NCBI RefSeq assembly: GCF_000830005.1
Contig: NZ_CP010407.1
Coordinates: 7,452,001-7,516,000, forward strand
Length of the DNA: 64,000 nt
Reading direction: 5' to 3'
Source of the DNA: Streptomyces vietnamensis
Lineage (GTDB): Bacteria; Actinomycetota; Actinomycetes; Streptomycetales; Streptomycetaceae
The first letter of the stretch is position 1. Each line of letters opens with the position of its first letter. Positions 26,623 through 35,075 of this stretch are shown here, in pieces. Under the pieces are notes generated by a model. That model saw only the letters and a program-made list of their open reading frames with translations, had not been told where the DNA came from and searched no databases. A program made the translations under genes and the position numbers.

Positions 26623-27233
26623 GGGTGTACCTCCTGTTGGCGTTGGACGTACTCGGCGTGGAGCAGCGCGTGCATAGCCGCCAGGTGGGGACTGAGGCCG
26701 CAGGCGGCGTCGGCGAGCGGGAGGTAGAAGTCCTGCAGGCTCTGGAGGAACCGCCGGCGCCTGTCGACGTTGGGCGAGGCGGCGACATCGCGCAGGTTGT
26801 GGAGGCGGTCGGCGAGCCGGATGAGGAGGTCCGCGGACGGGAGCGCGGCCTGCTTGAAGCGCCAGCTGGACTCGTCGCCGGCGGCCTTGGGGCGCTGTTC
26901 GAGGCGGTGGTCGGCTGTCATCGCCCGCAGGCGGCAGGTGAACGGGGCGCCGAGGTGCTGGACGAGCAGCGCCTCCGATTTGGGGGCCACCTCCAGGGCG
27001 TCGTGGAGGAGGGCGAGGAGCAGGGTCTCGGGGTGGCTGACCCTGATCTCGGTGCGCAGGAGCGTGACGACGGCCAGCGGGTGTTCCAGGTACGGGGTGC
27101 CCTGGTCGCGGGTGTGGCCGTCGTACACGGTTAGCGCGAGGGCGCCGGCGACGCGGGCACGGGACTGCTCGTCCGTGCTCCACCCGGCGGCGCCGAGCAC
27201 GGTCAGGACGTGGTCCAGGTCGATGGGGTTCAT
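26619..27233 (-). CDS. HD-domain phosphohydrolase, SpoT/Mesh1-like
   Basis: A 204-residue metal-dependent hydrolase. The metal ligands are in TPYLEHPLAVVTLL (His), LLALLHDALEVA (His-Asp) and RLADRLHNLRD (Asp), the layout of the ppGpp-hydrolase domain of SpoT, without synthetase or regulatory domains. Stand-alone members act on ppGpp, NADPH or unusual nucleotides. In this operon it may remove a phosphate or pyrophosphate from a pathway intermediate or adjust alarmone levels during production. ATG at 27233; coupled by GTGA overlap to the glycosyltransferase. Confidence 0.85.
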   Translation of the reverse strand: MNPIDLDHVLTVLGAAGWSTDEQSRARVAGALALTVYDGHTRDQGTPYLEHPLAVVTLLRTEIRVSHPETLLLALLHDALEVAPKSEALLVQHLGAPFTCRLRAMTADHRLEQRPKAAGDESSWRFKQAALPSADLLIRLADRLHNLRDVAASPNVDRRRRFLQSLQDFYLPLADAACGLSPHLAAMHALLHAEYVQRQQEVHP

Positions 27234-27238
27234 CCGCC

Positions 27239-28954
27239 TCACCTCGTACGGAGGGCCGTGGCACAAGGGTCGGGCACGTGGTTGGCGAGGAGCAGGGTGT
27301 CGCCGACGGCAAGGGCGTCGAGGCCGAGGTCTGCCGCGGCTGCCACGGCCTGCTCGGCAGTCCGCAGGATCGGGGTGCCCTTGCGGTTGAAGGAGGTGTT
27401 CAGCAGCAGCGGTAGTCCGGTGCGGTCGTGGAACTGTTCCAGGAGTTCGTGCAGGCCCTGGTGGTCGGGGGCGACGGACTGGACTCGGGCGGTGCCGTCG
27501 TGGTGGGTGACTGCGGCGATGCGGTCCGCTCGGCATCGGCGGACGCGGGCGACGCGGTTCATGAAGGGGTCGCCCGACGACATGAACCACTCCGTGGCGT
27601 GCTCGGCGAGGACCGCCGGAGCGAAGGGGCGGTACGTGGCTCGCTTCTTGATTGCGTTGAGCCGGTCGCGCGTGGCGATGTGGCCGGGGTGGGCGAGGAT
27701 CGAGCGATGGCCGAGGGCTCGCGGCCCGAACTCAAGCTGTCCCTGTACCCAGCCGACGATGTGATGGTCCGCGAGGAGCGCGGCCACCGTGGGCGCCAGA
27801 CCCGGGCCGAGGTCGGTCAGCGCGCGGTATCCGGTCGGCACCGCAGTGGCCGGTAGGGCGCCGGTGTGCGGGCCCCAGGCCGCGTCGGTCGGCACCGGGA
27901 GGCGCTCCTGCCCGAGCTGGTAGTGCCAGCCGTAGAGCGCGGCACCCACGGCAGTGCCCGCGTCGTGTGGGGCCGGTGCCACGAAGAGGGTGTCGAAGCC
28001 GCTCTCGGCTGCCAGCTGGCCGTTGAGGTGGGAGTTCAGGGCGCACCCGCCCGAGAACACCAACGTTGAGGTCTTGGTGAGCCGTTGCAGGTGGCGGGCG
28101 ATGTGGACGACGGACTCGGCGAAGACCTCCTGGACGGCGGCGGCTAGGTCGGCCCGCTCGTGGTCCGGCTGCTGCGCGACGTTGTCGGCGGTCCAGGCCC
28201 GACCGCCGAGCAGCAGCGGGGTGCTGCTGTCCGACGAGCCCCAGGGGTGATCGATGCGGACCTCGCCGTCGTCGCCGAGCCGGACCAGCTCGCGGATCTG
28301 CGCTCCGTAGCGCTGGGGATCGCCGAAGGCCGCGAGCGCCATCGTGCTGCCCTCGGGCTCGTCGCAGGGCGGGATCACCCGGCGGGCGAGGTTCCGGTAG
28401 AAGTGCCCGAGGGAGGAGTGAACGCGCCGGGGCCCGGCCGGGCTGGGCACAACGGTCGGCATGCCCTGGTGGAGGCGGTCGATGCGATCGGGGCGCAGGT
28501 CGTACCCCGTGATGCGCTCCCGGCCCGGGCCGAAGTCGGAGCCGAGGGAGGAGCCGCCGGCGTCGATGACGAGGCCGGCAGCGTGGTCGTGGCCGGAGAG
28601 CAGGTAGCCGGAGAGCACGTGGGCCGTGTGGTGGGAGAGGAGGCGGAGGTGTTCGCCGAGCGGGGCGGGCAGGAGGGCGGCGAGTTCGTCTCGCTCCTCG
28701 GCCAGCCACCAGCCGGCGGCGGGATTGGGGCGCATGGAGGCGGCCCAGACTGCGTCGACGTCCTGCGGTTCGAGGCCGGCGGCCTCCAGGCACCACTGGA
28801 GCGCGCGGGTCGGGGAGGTGAGCGTGCCCTTGCGGGTGGGGTGGTTGTGCTTGACGCCGCTCCAGCGTTCCTCCTCGGCCGCGTAGAGGCGGCCGTCGAC
28901 GAGTAAGGCGGCGCTGGTGTCGTGGTGGAAGTTCAGTCCGAGGACTGCGGGCAT
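27239..28954 (-). CDS. carbamoyltransferase, NodU/CmcH/TobZ family
   Basis: A 571-residue enzyme that transfers a carbamoyl group from carbamoyl phosphate, via carbamoyl-AMP, to a hydroxyl of a metabolite. The N-terminal Kae1-like domain starts VLGLNFHHDTSAALLVDG and has DAGGSSLG. The C-terminal YrdC-like part carries EFGPRALGHRSILAHP near residue 405 and LLNTSFNRKGTPI, both diagnostic. ATG at 28954 follows GGAGGTACACC. Family members decorate Nod factors, cephamycin, tobramycin and novobiocin. It is the clearest sign that the operon makes a carbamoylated natural product. Confidence 0.93.
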   Translation of the reverse strand: MPAVLGLNFHHDTSAALLVDGRLYAAEEERWSGVKHNHPTRKGTLTSPTRALQWCLEAAGLEPQDVDAVWAASMRPNPAAGWWLAEERDELAALLPAPLGEHLRLLSHHTAHVLSGYLLSGHDHAAGLVIDAGGSSLGSDFGPGRERITGYDLRPDRIDRLHQGMPTVVPSPAGPRRVHSSLGHFYRNLARRVIPPCDEPEGSTMALAAFGDPQRYGAQIRELVRLGDDGEVRIDHPWGSSDSSTPLLLGGRAWTADNVAQQPDHERADLAAAVQEVFAESVVHIARHLQRLTKTSTLVFSGGCALNSHLNGQLAAESGFDTLFVAPAPHDAGTAVGAALYGWHYQLGQERLPVPTDAAWGPHTGALPATAVPTGYRALTDLGPGLAPTVAALLADHHIVGWVQGQLEFGPRALGHRSILAHPGHIATRDRLNAIKKRATYRPFAPAVLAEHATEWFMSSGDPFMNRVARVRRCRADRIAAVTHHDGTARVQSVAPDHQGLHELLEQFHDRTGLPLLLNTSFNRKGTPILRTAEQAVAAAADLGLDALAVGDTLLLANHVPDPCATALRTR

Positions 28955-28977
28955 GGTGGTGTACCTCCGGTCTGGGG

Positions 28978-29775
28978 TCAGACGGTGAGGGCCGGGGCGG
29001 GGAGGAGGGCGGCGCCGGAGTCGGTGTACTCGTGGCAGCGCAGGCAGAACCGGAAGTGGTGACCTCGGGGCGCGAACACCTTGGCCGCGAAGTCCTCGTC
29101 CCAGATGCTGAATTCGCTGTCGTCCTTCGCCATGGCGTTGAAGCAGCGGTAGCAGGACCCATCCATCTCGATCATCAGGTGCTGGTCGAGGTAGCGGTCG
29201 CAGATGCCGCGCAGCTCGTTGGCCGGCTGGCCGACGTCGACGTGGTGCACGTGGTTGGTGACGTGGATGGCGCCGTACCTGTCGCACAGCCTCGCGAGCT
29301 GTGCGAGGCGGGTGGAACTGATGCCTTCCAGAACGCTGTTGATGACCACGGTCTTGCCTGCCTCGCGGAAGCGGGGCACGACGGCATGGACCTCGTCGTA
29401 GTTCTCGTGCTCGTCGTCACAGCCGATGAGGACCTGGTCGTACGAGCGGAGCGTGGCCTCCATGATCCGCTCGTTGCGGGCCAGCGTGATGGCGTTCGTG
29501 CCCAGGACCATGACCTTGTCCGGCAGGCGGGTTCGGGCCGCGTCGCTGAGGGCGGGGAAGTCCCGATGCACGGTGGGCTCGCCGCCGTTGATGTGCAGCT
29601 GCTGGAACGGGATGGTCTCCAGCCTGGCCAGGATGGTGGAGAACAGCTCCAGGGACATGTTCTCGCCCTGGGCGCCGTCGGCGAAGATGCAGAAGTTGCA
29701 TGACCGGTTGCACTTCGTCGTGATCTTGATCTTGGCCGTCTTCAGGGCGCGGGGCAGGGGTGCACGCGCGGGCAT
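28978..29775 (-). CDS. radical SAM enzyme 1
   Basis: A 265-residue radical SAM protein. The cluster motif C-x3-C-x2-C is TKCNRSCNFC at residues 22-29, followed by the GGE motif (HINGGEPTVHRD) and strands of the partial TIM barrel. The C-terminus has extra cysteines, DGSCYRCFNAM and FRFCLRCHEY, that may bind an auxiliary cluster as in SPASM or twitch proteins. ATG at 29775. It sits between the nucleotidyltransferase and carbamoyltransferase genes. The reaction cannot be predicted. Confidence 0.9.
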   Translation of the reverse strand: MPARAPLPRALKTAKIKITTKCNRSCNFCIFADGAQGENMSLELFSTILARLETIPFQQLHINGGEPTVHRDFPALSDAARTRLPDKVMVLGTNAITLARNERIMEATLRSYDQVLIGCDDEHENYDEVHAVVPRFREAGKTVVINSVLEGISSTRLAQLARLCDRYGAIHVTNHVHHVDVGQPANELRGICDRYLDQHLMIEMDGSCYRCFNAMAKDDSEFSIWDEDFAAKVFAPRGHHFRFCLRCHEYTDSGAALLPAPALTV

Positions 29776-29790
29776 GGCGGACTCCTTGTG

Positions 29791-30906
29791 TCAGGGGTGG
29801 ACATCGCCGGGGGTGAGAGTGAGGAAGTCCTGCACGGTCGACTTCTGCCGGTGCCAGAGCGCGAGGGTCGCGCGCAGGGTGCCGGTGGTGGTCGGGCCGG
29901 TGGGGATCAGCACCACCATCCGGGCGGCCAGTCTCTGGGCGGGAGTGGCCTCGTCGGCCGCGAGCGCGTTCAGGCTCTGTGCGGCGGCTCGGAGTTCCTT
30001 CGCCTCGCGCCGGATCAGATAGTCGGTTGCCACGCCGGGCGGCGGGTCGAGGTAGTACAGCCAGCGGGCGACGCGTACGCGAAGCATTCCGGAGGTCATC
30101 ACCCAGTCGGTACGGGCGTGCTCCTCGCCCTGGCCGACGGGGCCCGCGTCGGGAACGCGGCGCATGGCCGCCTCCAGGGAGACGTGGGCCGTGCGGAGGA
30201 GGTGACGCGGACTCCGCGGACGGGCATCGGGTCGATCTTCGGCGTGCCCGAGGAACAGCTCGGCGTATCCGTCCAGCCCGTCCGGCCGCCACTGAGTGAG
30301 GGCGGCCGTCTTACCGGGGCAGCGGGTCCGTGTTGCGAGCGCGGCTGCGGCGAACCAGCACGGGGCGAGGTAGTGCCAGGCCACGCAGTGGCGCCGGTAC
30401 GCGGTGATGTCCTCCACCACGTTGTCCGTACTGTCCGCCGCCAGCTGGTACCGGCCGCCCAGCCGCCCCTGGAGGATGCCCCGGTAGAAGCGCTCGTCGA
30501 CCTCGCACCACGGCGCCATCTGCGCCCGGGACTTCCAACGCTGGAAGTCCCGCGCACTCCCGCTGATCAACGACCAGGTCGCGAGCTCGGGCGCGGAGAC
30601 GAGCCGCCCGTCCGCCTCGGCCACGGTGAACGCGAAGCCGGGCGGATGCTCCAGGAGACGCCGGTGGGAGACCTCCCGGCCGACCGAGGCGGTGTGCGCG
30701 GCGGCCAGGCGGTGGTTCCACTCCTCCCAGTCCGCCGGGGCCTGGGGGAGGAGCACCCGGACGTCGATGTCGGAGTGGGGAGCCAGCAGGTCGGCCGGCT
30801 GCCACTTGTGGGTGAGCATCACTGCCCCGACGTCATGGGCGTCCAGCTCACGTTCGTACAGCGCTCCGAGCCCCGAGTAGAGGGGCGGCGCTTCGATCAC
30901 CGCCAT
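29791..30906 (-). CDS. nucleotidyltransferase-like protein
   Basis: A 371-residue protein. Near residue 45 it has LAPHSDIDVRVLLPQAP, the D-x-D motif of the pol-beta-type nucleotidyltransferase fold, followed by a long all-helical region (RHCVAWHYLAPCWFAAAAL). This is like antibiotic adenylyltransferases and minimal NTases. ATG at 30906 shares one base with the stop of the MoaA-like gene (TGATG), so translation is coupled. It could activate a sugar or small molecule with a nucleotide, or act in self-resistance. Confidence 0.7.
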   Translation of the reverse strand: MAVIEAPPLYSGLGALYERELDAHDVGAVMLTHKWQPADLLAPHSDIDVRVLLPQAPADWEEWNHRLAAAHTASVGREVSHRRLLEHPPGFAFTVAEADGRLVSAPELATWSLISGSARDFQRWKSRAQMAPWCEVDERFYRGILQGRLGGRYQLAADSTDNVVEDITAYRRHCVAWHYLAPCWFAAAALATRTRCPGKTAALTQWRPDGLDGYAELFLGHAEDRPDARPRSPRHLLRTAHVSLEAAMRRVPDAGPVGQGEEHARTDWVMTSGMLRVRVARWLYYLDPPPGVATDYLIRREAKELRAAAQSLNALAADEATPAQRLAARMVVLIPTGPTTTGTLRATLALWHRQKSTVQDFLTLTPGDVHP

Positions 30907-32015
30907 CACCGTCCCCCAGTGGAGGCGCGGGCGCAGGCGGGCGGGGCCGCGTCCGTGGTCAGGAGCGGGAGCAGGGGCAGGACCGGGGCGCCTTCGGGGC
31001 GCTCCATCCGGTCCCAGCGCAGGTCGTAGTCCACGTAGTGGAAGCCCTGCCAGGCGTCGTTGGTGTTGCGGTCGAGCATGGCCTGGAAGAGGTAGGCGAA
31101 GGCGTCGCCGAGGGTGCCCTCGGCGAGATGGGGCTTCAGGGGAATGTCGCGGTTGTGGAGGATGCAGGGGCGGGCCACACCGGTGGGCGTGATCTTGATG
31201 CGGTTGGCGTCGGAGCAGGTGGCGCAGCTGGAGTTGGAGATGAAGCCGATCGAGCCCGCCCAGCCGTCCGGGCGGAGGTACTGCCCGGGGCTGCGGACCC
31301 CGAGTTCGTCCCTGCGGACCTCGCCGGCGTTCGCGAACCACTCGTGGAGACGGTCGCGGACCTCCGCCTCGCCGATGAACTCGGTGTCGAAGAGCGCCTG
31401 CGCGGGGCCGATGTTCTGGAGCTCGATCAGCCGGACGGCGATGGGCAGGTCGCGGGCGAGCTCGGCGACGGCGAAGGCGTCGTCCAGATAGGTGCGCTGG
31501 AGAACGCAGTTGATCTTCACGCGCAGGCCGAGTGCGAGGGCGGTGTCGAGGGTGCGCCGGGTGATGCGAGGGTCGCCGCCGCCCATGATCTCGGCGGATC
31601 GGTCGGGGTCGAGGCTGTGGAGGCTGAGGTTGAGGTAGGTCAGGCCGACGCTGTGGAGCTGCTCGACGCTCAGGCCGCGGCGCAGGTTGCCGTGGCTGGT
31701 CATGCCGATCGCGGCGTCGGGTCCGAGGCCGTCGGCCAGGCCCGCGATCACGTCGAGGATGTCCGCCCGGAGGGTCGGCTCCCCGCCGGAGCAGTGCGCC
31801 TTCTTGATCTTCCAGGCACCGGCCTCGGCAGCGATGGCCGCGTAGTCGGAGACGGTCAGGGGACGGTCCTTGTGCCCGTAGTCCGGCATACAGCGCGGCT
31901 TGCAGAACACGCAGTCCAGGTTGCAGAGCGAGTTCAGGGTGAAGGCCAGGTAGGGGTGGTTGCGGCCGGTCGCGGCGAAGACGGCGGCCAGGTCGCGGTG
32001 GCGTGTGGCGGGCAT
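30906..32015 (-). CDS. radical SAM enzyme 2, MoaA-like
   Basis: A 369-residue protein with the N-terminal cluster motif LCNLDCVFCKPRC (Cys31, 35, 38), the SAM-binding CSGGEPTLR and a C-terminal set CATCSDANRIKITPTG...PC. That set resembles the second 4Fe-4S site of MoaA, with the N-R pair in similar position. MoaA cyclises GTP; relatives in nucleoside antibiotic pathways (for example PolH/NikJ in polyoxin and nikkomycin) build bicyclic sugars. This enzyme could perform a comparable carbon-carbon bond formation on a nucleotide or sugar substrate. Confidence 0.88.
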   Translation of the reverse strand: MPATRHRDLAAVFAATGRNHPYLAFTLNSLCNLDCVFCKPRCMPDYGHKDRPLTVSDYAAIAAEAGAWKIKKAHCSGGEPTLRADILDVIAGLADGLGPDAAIGMTSHGNLRRGLSVEQLHSVGLTYLNLSLHSLDPDRSAEIMGGGDPRITRRTLDTALALGLRVKINCVLQRTYLDDAFAVAELARDLPIAVRLIELQNIGPAQALFDTEFIGEAEVRDRLHEWFANAGEVRRDELGVRSPGQYLRPDGWAGSIGFISNSSCATCSDANRIKITPTGVARPCILHNRDIPLKPHLAEGTLGDAFAYLFQAMLDRNTNDAWQGFHYVDYDLRWDRMERPEGAPVLPLLPLLTTDAAPPACARASTGGR

Positions 32016-32018
32016 CGG

Positions 32019-33017
32019 TCAGCCTCCTACGAGGGGAAAGCGGGCAGCGGGCACCTCGGCCAGACCGTTGAGCGACTGGCCGGTGAGGTAGCGGCGCAGG
32101 TTGTCGGCGAAGAACGCGACCGCCTCGTTCATGTACGTGCGGCTGAGCGTGGAGCTCTTCGGCGTGAGGACGACCCGGGGGTGGAGCCGCAGTGGATGGC
32201 GGGCGGGCAGTGGTTTCGGGTCGAAGACGTCCAGGGCGGCGCCGCGAAGGTGGCCGGTGTTGAGCGTGGCCAGGAGGGCTGCCTGGTCGACGGTCGCCGC
32301 GCGGCCGAGGTTGAGGAAGACGGACTTCGGCTTGAACGCCGTGAAGAGGTCGTGGTCGAAGAAGCGGTCCGTGGCCCGGGTGGCGGGCAGCAGATCGACC
32401 ACCACGTCGGCGGCGGCGACCGCCTGGTGCACCGCCGACGTGTGCATCCAGCTGATCCCGCCATCGGCGGCCACCGGCGGCGTCCGCCGTACGCCGATGA
32501 CGTCCATCCCGAAGGAGCGGGCCGCACGAGCGAGGTGTCCGCCGATACTGCCGCAGCCGACGATGGTCATCGTCGCCCCCGCCAGGTCGAAGAACTCCTC
32601 CGCCAGATCGTCCTTCCACCAGGTCCGGTTCCGCTGGGCGAGCTGGCTCATGAACAACCCGCGTGAGAAGCCCAGGACCATCCCCATGGCGTGCTCGGCC
32701 ATGGGCCTGCCGTGAAACCCGTACGAGCGGGTCAGAGCCACCCCGACGGAGTGGGCCTCGGCGACGGGCAGATGGTCGGTGCCGGCTGCCGGGGAGGCGA
32801 TCCACCTCAGATGAGGCGCGCCGAACAGCCACGACGGCTTGAACGTCCAGCCGAAATAGACGTGCGCCTCGGCCAGCTGGTGCGGCACGGCCTCCTCGGT
32901 CGCCGTACGGAACTCGACGTTCGGGAAGGCGGCGGCGAGCGCCTGCTCGTGCTCGGCGGACAGCCGCCAGAAGGAGTGAGGGGACTCCAGACTGATCAAC
33001 ACGACCGGCCGGTTCAT
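32019..33017 (-). CDS. D-isomer 2-hydroxyacid dehydrogenase-like protein
   Basis: A 332-residue protein of the NAD-binding D-2-hydroxyacid dehydrogenase fold. The dinucleotide motif is IVGCGSIGGHLARAA and the Arg-containing FLNLGRAATVD follows. Where active enzymes have the catalytic His (TPH), this protein has VLTPKSSTLS, so the acid/base residue is apparently Lys. It may catalyse another reaction or work with a different residue. ATG at 33017 overlaps the upstream stop (ATGA), and a 3-bp gap separates it from the MoaA-like gene. Confidence 0.85.
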   Translation of the reverse strand: MNRPVVLISLESPHSFWRLSAEHEQALAAAFPNVEFRTATEEAVPHQLAEAHVYFGWTFKPSWLFGAPHLRWIASPAAGTDHLPVAEAHSVGVALTRSYGFHGRPMAEHAMGMVLGFSRGLFMSQLAQRNRTWWKDDLAEEFFDLAGATMTIVGCGSIGGHLARAARSFGMDVIGVRRTPPVAADGGISWMHTSAVHQAVAAADVVVDLLPATRATDRFFDHDLFTAFKPKSVFLNLGRAATVDQAALLATLNTGHLRGAALDVFDPKPLPARHPLRLHPRVVLTPKSSTLSRTYMNEAVAFFADNLRRYLTGQSLNGLAEVPAARFPLVGG

Positions 33018-34327
33018 CGAGCTCGGCCCACCGCGCTCGACGTCGGCACAAGAGCCCAAGGAGCGATGCGTTCGACGACGGAACCGATGCTGGCCTCGTA
33101 GTCGTGGCGCGAGCGCACCAGGGCCGCCCCGGCGCTCCGAAGCCGGTCGCGTTCGCGGGGCAGGACGGTCAGGGCACGGTGGAGCGCGGAGGCCAGGGAC
33201 CGGGCGTCACGTGGTGCGGCGGTGAAGCCGGTCTCGCCTTCGACCACGGTCTGGGCCAGCCCGCCGGCCGTGGTTGCCACCACCGGGCCGGCACCGGCCG
33301 CGAACGCCTCCAGAGGGATGCGACCGAAGGGCTCCTCCCGCGAGGGAACGACGACCGCGCGCAGGGCCGGATTGTGCAGCCAGGCGCGGATTGCGGGGGT
33401 GAAGCGCGTGATCAGGGTCGCGTCCAGGCCGTACGTGCGGATGCGCGCCGCCAGGTCCTCCTGGTACGAGGTCGGGCGCTCGTGTTCGTCCGAGGTCACC
33501 GCCGCCAGGACCAGGTGCGGGGCGCGGAACCCGCGCTCCTTGAGGAAGCGCAACGCCTCCAGGAGGTCGTCGAAACCCTTCGTCGGCACGGCACGGCCCA
33601 TGGCGAGAAGGAACCCGGCACGGGCCTTGAAGGGCAGAGGCGGCGCGCTCGTAGGCGGGGCCATCTCCTCCCGGATCAGCCCGTTCGGGACGCTGACGAT
33701 GCTTCCCCGAGGGACGGTGTAACTGACGACGAGGTGGCCGCGCATGTGGGAGGAGATGGCGCCGATCCGCCCGCCTCGGACGGTCGCCGCCCGCAGGGCG
33801 TCCCGCTCCCAGCGGACTCGGGACATGTCCTTGGGCCTCGTCAGCGCCGTCGTGGAGCGGGGAACGAGCAGCAGGTCCGTGGTCGGCGACGTGTACGGGG
33901 CCAGCCCGAGGAAGGGGATGTCGAGGCCGATGAGAAGGCACCGGCTCGCGCGGTCGGCGACACGTACGGCCGCCTCGCCTGCCAGGTCGCACAGCTGCAT
34001 GGAGCCGTGGATCGAGTCCGGCGCCGCCTGGACCTCTGGGATCGTGATGACGTCGGCCCTGGCCTGCCGCAGCATCTGCTGGACTTCGCCGGCCCACCGC
34101 CGGTCGTGCGCTCCCGCTGTCTCCGACACATGCGGGGTGATGACGGAGAGGTGGCCCGGAGGCAGCAGGCGGGCGAGGGCCGTGAGGAAGGCGCGGTTGC
34201 TGAAGCCAGTGCCCGACGCCGCACCGTAGAAGCCCTCGTGGAGGGCGACGACGACACGGGGCTGACGGACCGCCTCCGGTACGGCGGCCGTCGGCGGGGG
34301 AGGTGGAGTGGCATGGTCGATGCGCAC
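33014..34327 (-). CDS. GT4-type glycosyltransferase (operon front)
   Basis: A 437-residue GT-B enzyme. The donor-binding half has LAMGRAVPTKGFDDLLEAL and the E-x7-E motif EEPFGRIPLEAFAAGAGPVV near residue 350. The acceptor half contains SGTGFSNRAFLTALARLLPP. GTG at 34327 is selected because AAAGGAGGCACC lies about 10 bp upstream; in-frame ATG at 34372 would overlap the preceding gene. It is the first biosynthetic gene of the coupled operon. Confidence 0.85.
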   Translation of the reverse strand: MRIDHATPPPPPTAAVPEAVRQPRVVVALHEGFYGAASGTGFSNRAFLTALARLLPPGHLSVITPHVSETAGAHDRRWAGEVQQMLRQARADVITIPEVQAAPDSIHGSMQLCDLAGEAAVRVADRASRCLLIGLDIPFLGLAPYTSPTTDLLLVPRSTTALTRPKDMSRVRWERDALRAATVRGGRIGAISSHMRGHLVVSYTVPRGSIVSVPNGLIREEMAPPTSAPPLPFKARAGFLLAMGRAVPTKGFDDLLEALRFLKERGFRAPHLVLAAVTSDEHERPTSYQEDLAARIRTYGLDATLITRFTPAIRAWLHNPALRAVVVPSREEPFGRIPLEAFAAGAGPVVATTAGGLAQTVVEGETGFTAAPRDARSLASALHRALTVLPRERDRLRSAGAALVRSRHDYEASIGSVVERIAPWALVPTSSAVGRAR

Positions 34328-34371
34328 CGTATGGTGCCTCCTTTGAAGAAGGGGTGTCGTGGGCGTGGACA

Positions 34372-34899
34372 TCAATGGGTGCCGTCGGGCGAGTGGTGGG
34401 AACCGCGCCTGAGTCGGCACCAGGCACGGGTGCCGTGGGTACCGGTCGTCAGCGACCAGGCATCGGCCAATGCCTCGACGATGACTAGCCCTCGTCCCGA
34501 TTCGGCCTCCTCCTCAGGAGCTGGAGGAGAGCAGGGCGCGGGGTCAGAACAGCCGCCGTCGGTGACCGTGATCTCGATCTCCAGGTCACCGGCGGTCTGA
34601 CTCCTGCGGTCGACGCACAGGACCAGAGGCGGCCTGCCCGAGGCGAACGCGTTCGTCGCGAGCTCCGACGTGATCAGGCGGGCGTCATCAAGCAGGTCCG
34701 CCTCGGCGTCGTGGAGGGCGACCGCCACAGCCTCCCGCGCGACTTCGGCCGCCTTCGGCCCGTACGGCAGATCCGTGATCAGCGTGGTCGCGTCGGCGCC
34801 GCCGGCGTGCCCGGACGCCGAGACTCGGACCGGACGCTCGATGTCGTGGTCCAGCACACTGCCGAGACGGCCTGGGGAGGTGCTCGTGCGGTGTCTCAA
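34372..34899 (-). CDS. RsbW-like ATP-binding regulatory protein
   Basis: A roughly 175-residue GHKL-fold ATPase (HATPase_c_2), recognised by LLDDARLITSELATNAFASG (N-box helix), ITVTDGGCSDPAP and the GRGLVIVEALAD glycine segment. Streptomyces has many such anti-sigma-like proteins. The start is uncertain: TTG at 34899 has AAAGAGGTG in front, and GTG at 34857 is the alternative. It ends 45 bp before the first glycosyltransferase and probably heads the same transcript. Confidence 0.7.
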   Translation of the reverse strand: MRHRTSTSPGRLGSVLDHDIERPVRVSASGHAGGADATTLITDLPYGPKAAEVAREAVAVALHDAEADLLDDARLITSELATNAFASGRPPLVLCVDRRSQTAGDLEIEITVTDGGCSDPAPCSPPAPEEEAESGRGLVIVEALADAWSLTTGTHGTRAWCRLRRGSHHSPDGTH

Positions 34900-34979
34900 G
34901 GCCCACCTCTTTCTCCGTCGGCACCGAGGGCGGCGCCTTCCGCCGGAATCCAAGAACACCGGAGAAGGGGGGTGACGCA

Positions 34980-35011
34980 GGACCCGATCAACGGGTCAAC
35001 TCGGTCAACTT
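34980..35011. promoter_or_regulatory. iterated GGTCAACT motif in divergent regulator region
   Basis: GGTCAACT occurs at 34994-35001 and 35003-35010, nine bases apart, preceded by the dyad ACCCGATCAACGGGT. The block lies between the divergent starts of the RsbW-like gene and the TPR regulator, the natural control point for the cluster. On the minus strand it reads TTGACC twice, like a -35 element. Assignment as operator is inference. Confidence 0.4.
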
Positions 35012-35075
35012 CCTTGAGAAGGAGGTGAATCAGCCGTCCGAGGGCGTCACCATGAGGGAGCGCGAGAAGTGATGG

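Noticed and set aside
27428..28906. Plus-strand frames antisense to the carbamoyltransferase
   Set aside because: Mirror frames of a strong gene, lacking hydrophobic core and ribosome sites.
29791..33051. A long open minus frame spanning four operon genes
   Set aside because: Only its last third is the nucleotidyltransferase; the upstream part is out of frame with the MoaA-like and dehydrogenase genes, which have clear motifs.
35052..35072. A six-codon frame (MREREK) before the TPR regulator, possible leader peptide
   Set aside because: It is too short, its ribosome site is badly placed and its sequence has no attenuator features.
34981..35072. AAGGAGGTGA upstream of the TPR regulator as its ribosome site
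   Set aside because: It is about 50 bp from the ATG at 35076; no in-frame start with proper spacing links it to the regulator.
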